Positions 33,155 to 34,306 of a DNA stretch of 34,306 nt are shown one piece after another. A program made the translations under genes and the position numbers. The stretch is taken from positions 1-34,306 of the forward strand of contig DYLG01000009.1 in NCBI GenBank assembly GCA_020722215.1, in the 5' to 3' direction. Each line of letters begins with the position of its first letter. Within the stretch, counting starts at the first letter, position 1. This DNA comes from Desulfomonile tiedjei. Its GTDB lineage: Bacteria; Desulfobacterota; Desulfomonilia; Desulfomonilales; Desulfomonilaceae. Below the pieces are notes generated by a model. The model ran no database searches. It had not been told where the DNA came from and saw only the letters and a list, made by a program, of their open reading frames with translations.

Positions 33155-33807
33155 CTATCGAACCCTCACGATCCCTTCCACAGCACCTGCCGCCTCTATG
33201 ACTCTCTTATACTGCAGCCTCCACTGCAGGGCATTGGAAATGGTCAGGTAGCCAGCTTCCGGAGGATTTTGAAGCAGCTCCCGGGCCAGCTCAGCAGCCT
33301 GAATATCATCCACAGGAAGCATGCGTTCCTGCATGAAAGCGATAAGGTCGTCCTCATTTCCGTCATTGTCCAAAATCTTTCGCAATCCGGCAGTGGTCTG
33401 AAAATCGCCCGTCTTGTTCTTGTCCACAAAGATGGTGTGAAGAATCTCGAGTCTTGCCGCCGCGGCCTCGTGATCGTCGGTCTTCTGATAGACAAACACC
33501 AACAGAGAATAGCCAAGTCCATATATTTTCTGCCTGGCTGATTTGAAAGGGGACGATGACTGCGGTTGTTTGATGCTTGTTACCTTGATGTCAACGCGCA
33601 ATTCCGGGAAATCAATGCCCTTGGCCGAGCTTCCTGCCTGATATTCTTGCTTGTCTCGCAGGCGGGCTTGAAACTTCTGCTCCAGGTGGGTTCCAACTGC
33701 CTTTCCGTCAGAGGCACCATATAGGTCCGGTTCCAAACGATTCGATTCCTGTCAGCAAAACGTCGGGACTCTTCGCAGAGAGTCTCGACAGTCAGATTCT
33801 TTTTCAC
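33155..33807 (-). pseudogene. Type II restriction endonuclease, frameshifted
   Basis: Two frames together encode an endonuclease of about 217 residues. The first 26 residues ('MKKNLTVETLCEESRRF' onward) run from GTG 33807, which has GGGAGAG upstream. The rest, from 'PDLYGASDGKAVGTHLE', is in another frame down to 33155. The core 'GIDFPELRVDIKVTS' gives a PD-(D/E)xK-type site (E43, D66 or D73, K75), followed by the conserved-looking 'QPQSSSPFKSARQKIYGLGY'. One extra C in the AACCGG at the junction (33727-33732 on the plus strand) joins the frames as '...VWN-PDLYG...'. Specificity is unknown. Its stop is 4 nt from the methyltransferase start. Confidence 0.82.
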
Positions 33808-33914
33808 GATCTCTCTCCCGGCGCATTGGCAGAGAACATTATACACCAATCCCGAGATCCTTGTTTCAAACACGCATTGCCGGGTTTCGCTCGGCCGTTA
33901 TTTGAAATACCGGC

Positions 33915-34079
33915 CTACGAATCTTTTTTCACAATTTCGTCAGTCCATTTTGGTGGTTCCGGCTGAGTCGGTCTCCAAGGATCAGCTAATGCGTGGGCAC
34001 CATTTGGCTTTACCACGTCCTTTTGGAAGCGTGGCACGTGTATCTCTTTTTCCCACCCTCGGTCGTCATCCGTTTTCAT
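33915..34079 (-). CDS. Possible small protein, 54 residues
   Basis: An open frame of 54 codons starting 'MKTDDDRGWEKEIHVPRF' and ending 'EPPKWTDEIVKKDS', with no signal peptide or membrane helix. It is charged and Pro-rich near the end. The ribosome site is poor (AGGATGAAG some distance upstream), and no family is recognised. It lies 107 nt upstream of the endonuclease start on the same strand; type II systems sometimes carry a small controller gene there, but I see no helix-turn-helix. It may not be expressed. The 34080-34306 remainder shows nothing I can support. Confidence 0.3.
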   Translation of the reverse strand: MKTDDDRGWEKEIHVPRFQKDVVKPNGAHALADPWRPTQPEPPKWTDEIVKKDS

Positions 34080-34306
34080 TATTTCTTCATCCTGTTCAGA
34101 GAATTGGCACCTATCTATCTGACACGACGCCAATTGTCAACCAGAACGCAGCGAAACCCGCAAGAATCCAATTGCGCGCAAGTTGGGCTAAAACGGGTAG
34201 GAGCGGTCAAGGAGCAACAGTAGCATATCACCAGCTTCCCTGAACCCGGCCTGTCTTTACTTCATCCGATTTTTTAGATTATTGCCCTATGTGAGTTTGG
34301 AATGGA

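Overview
The window reads as chromosomal sequence from a moderately GC-rich, strictly anaerobic bacterium, most likely a Desulfobacterota ('deltaproteobacterial') lineage. This is inference. It rests on a 6-hydroxycyclohexene-carboxyl-CoA dehydrogenase-like enzyme (anaerobic benzoyl-CoA pathway type), a ferrous-iron Feo locus with two FeoA proteins, a PilS/PilR-like sigma-54 two-component pair, an acyl-CoA synthetase with an altered A3 motif, and many dispersed GC-rich palindromes between genes. No tRNA, rRNA, CRISPR array or intact transposase was seen. Nearly all genes lie on the minus strand.

Layout. 0.2-2.6 kb, plus strand: a hybrid histidine kinase followed by a zinc-ribbon/ankyrin protein. 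2.6-7.2 kb, minus strand: a PilS-like kinase overlapping its sigma-54 regulator, then an OMP-decarboxylase homologue and, past a palindromic repeat, a dUTPase/dCTP-deaminase-fold protein. 7.3-8.8 kb: an acyl-CoA synthetase. 9.2-13.0 kb: an envelope cluster with two divergent exported Cys-rich proteins, a two-helix membrane peptide, a large exported TPR protein and a small exported protein. 13.3-18.7 kb: the Had-like dehydrogenase, a class IV aminotransferase that appears to start at ATT, and SecA. 18.7-20.3 kb: a 1.6-kb gene-free island of palindromes. 20.3-26.9 kb: an enlarged iron-uptake locus. 27.5-29.9 kb: a STAS/SEC14-like protein and a GT-C membrane glycosyltransferase. 30.4-33.8 kb: a WYL regulator, a DNA adenine methyltransferase and a restriction endonuclease; regulator and endonuclease are each broken by one missing base.

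The most coherent system is the iron locus, transcribed leftward from a recognisable promoter near 26.97 kb: DUF2325 protein, Cys-rich membrane peptide, FeoA, FeoA, FeoB, a NikL-like anchored periplasmic protein, a DUF4198 (NikK-like) periplasmic protein, and a tiny His/Asp/Glu-rich helical protein. Both periplasmic proteins are predicted to begin with histidine after signal-peptide cleavage. Together they could form a metal-handling chain from periplasm through FeoB to cytosol.

Second, the restriction-modification end of the window carries two frameshifts, and each is repaired by adding one base to a short homopolymer. That leaves open whether this is real decay or a sequencing artefact. Third, composite repeats abut the 3' ends of three minus-strand genes and probably act as transcript-end structures or as relics of a small dispersed element.
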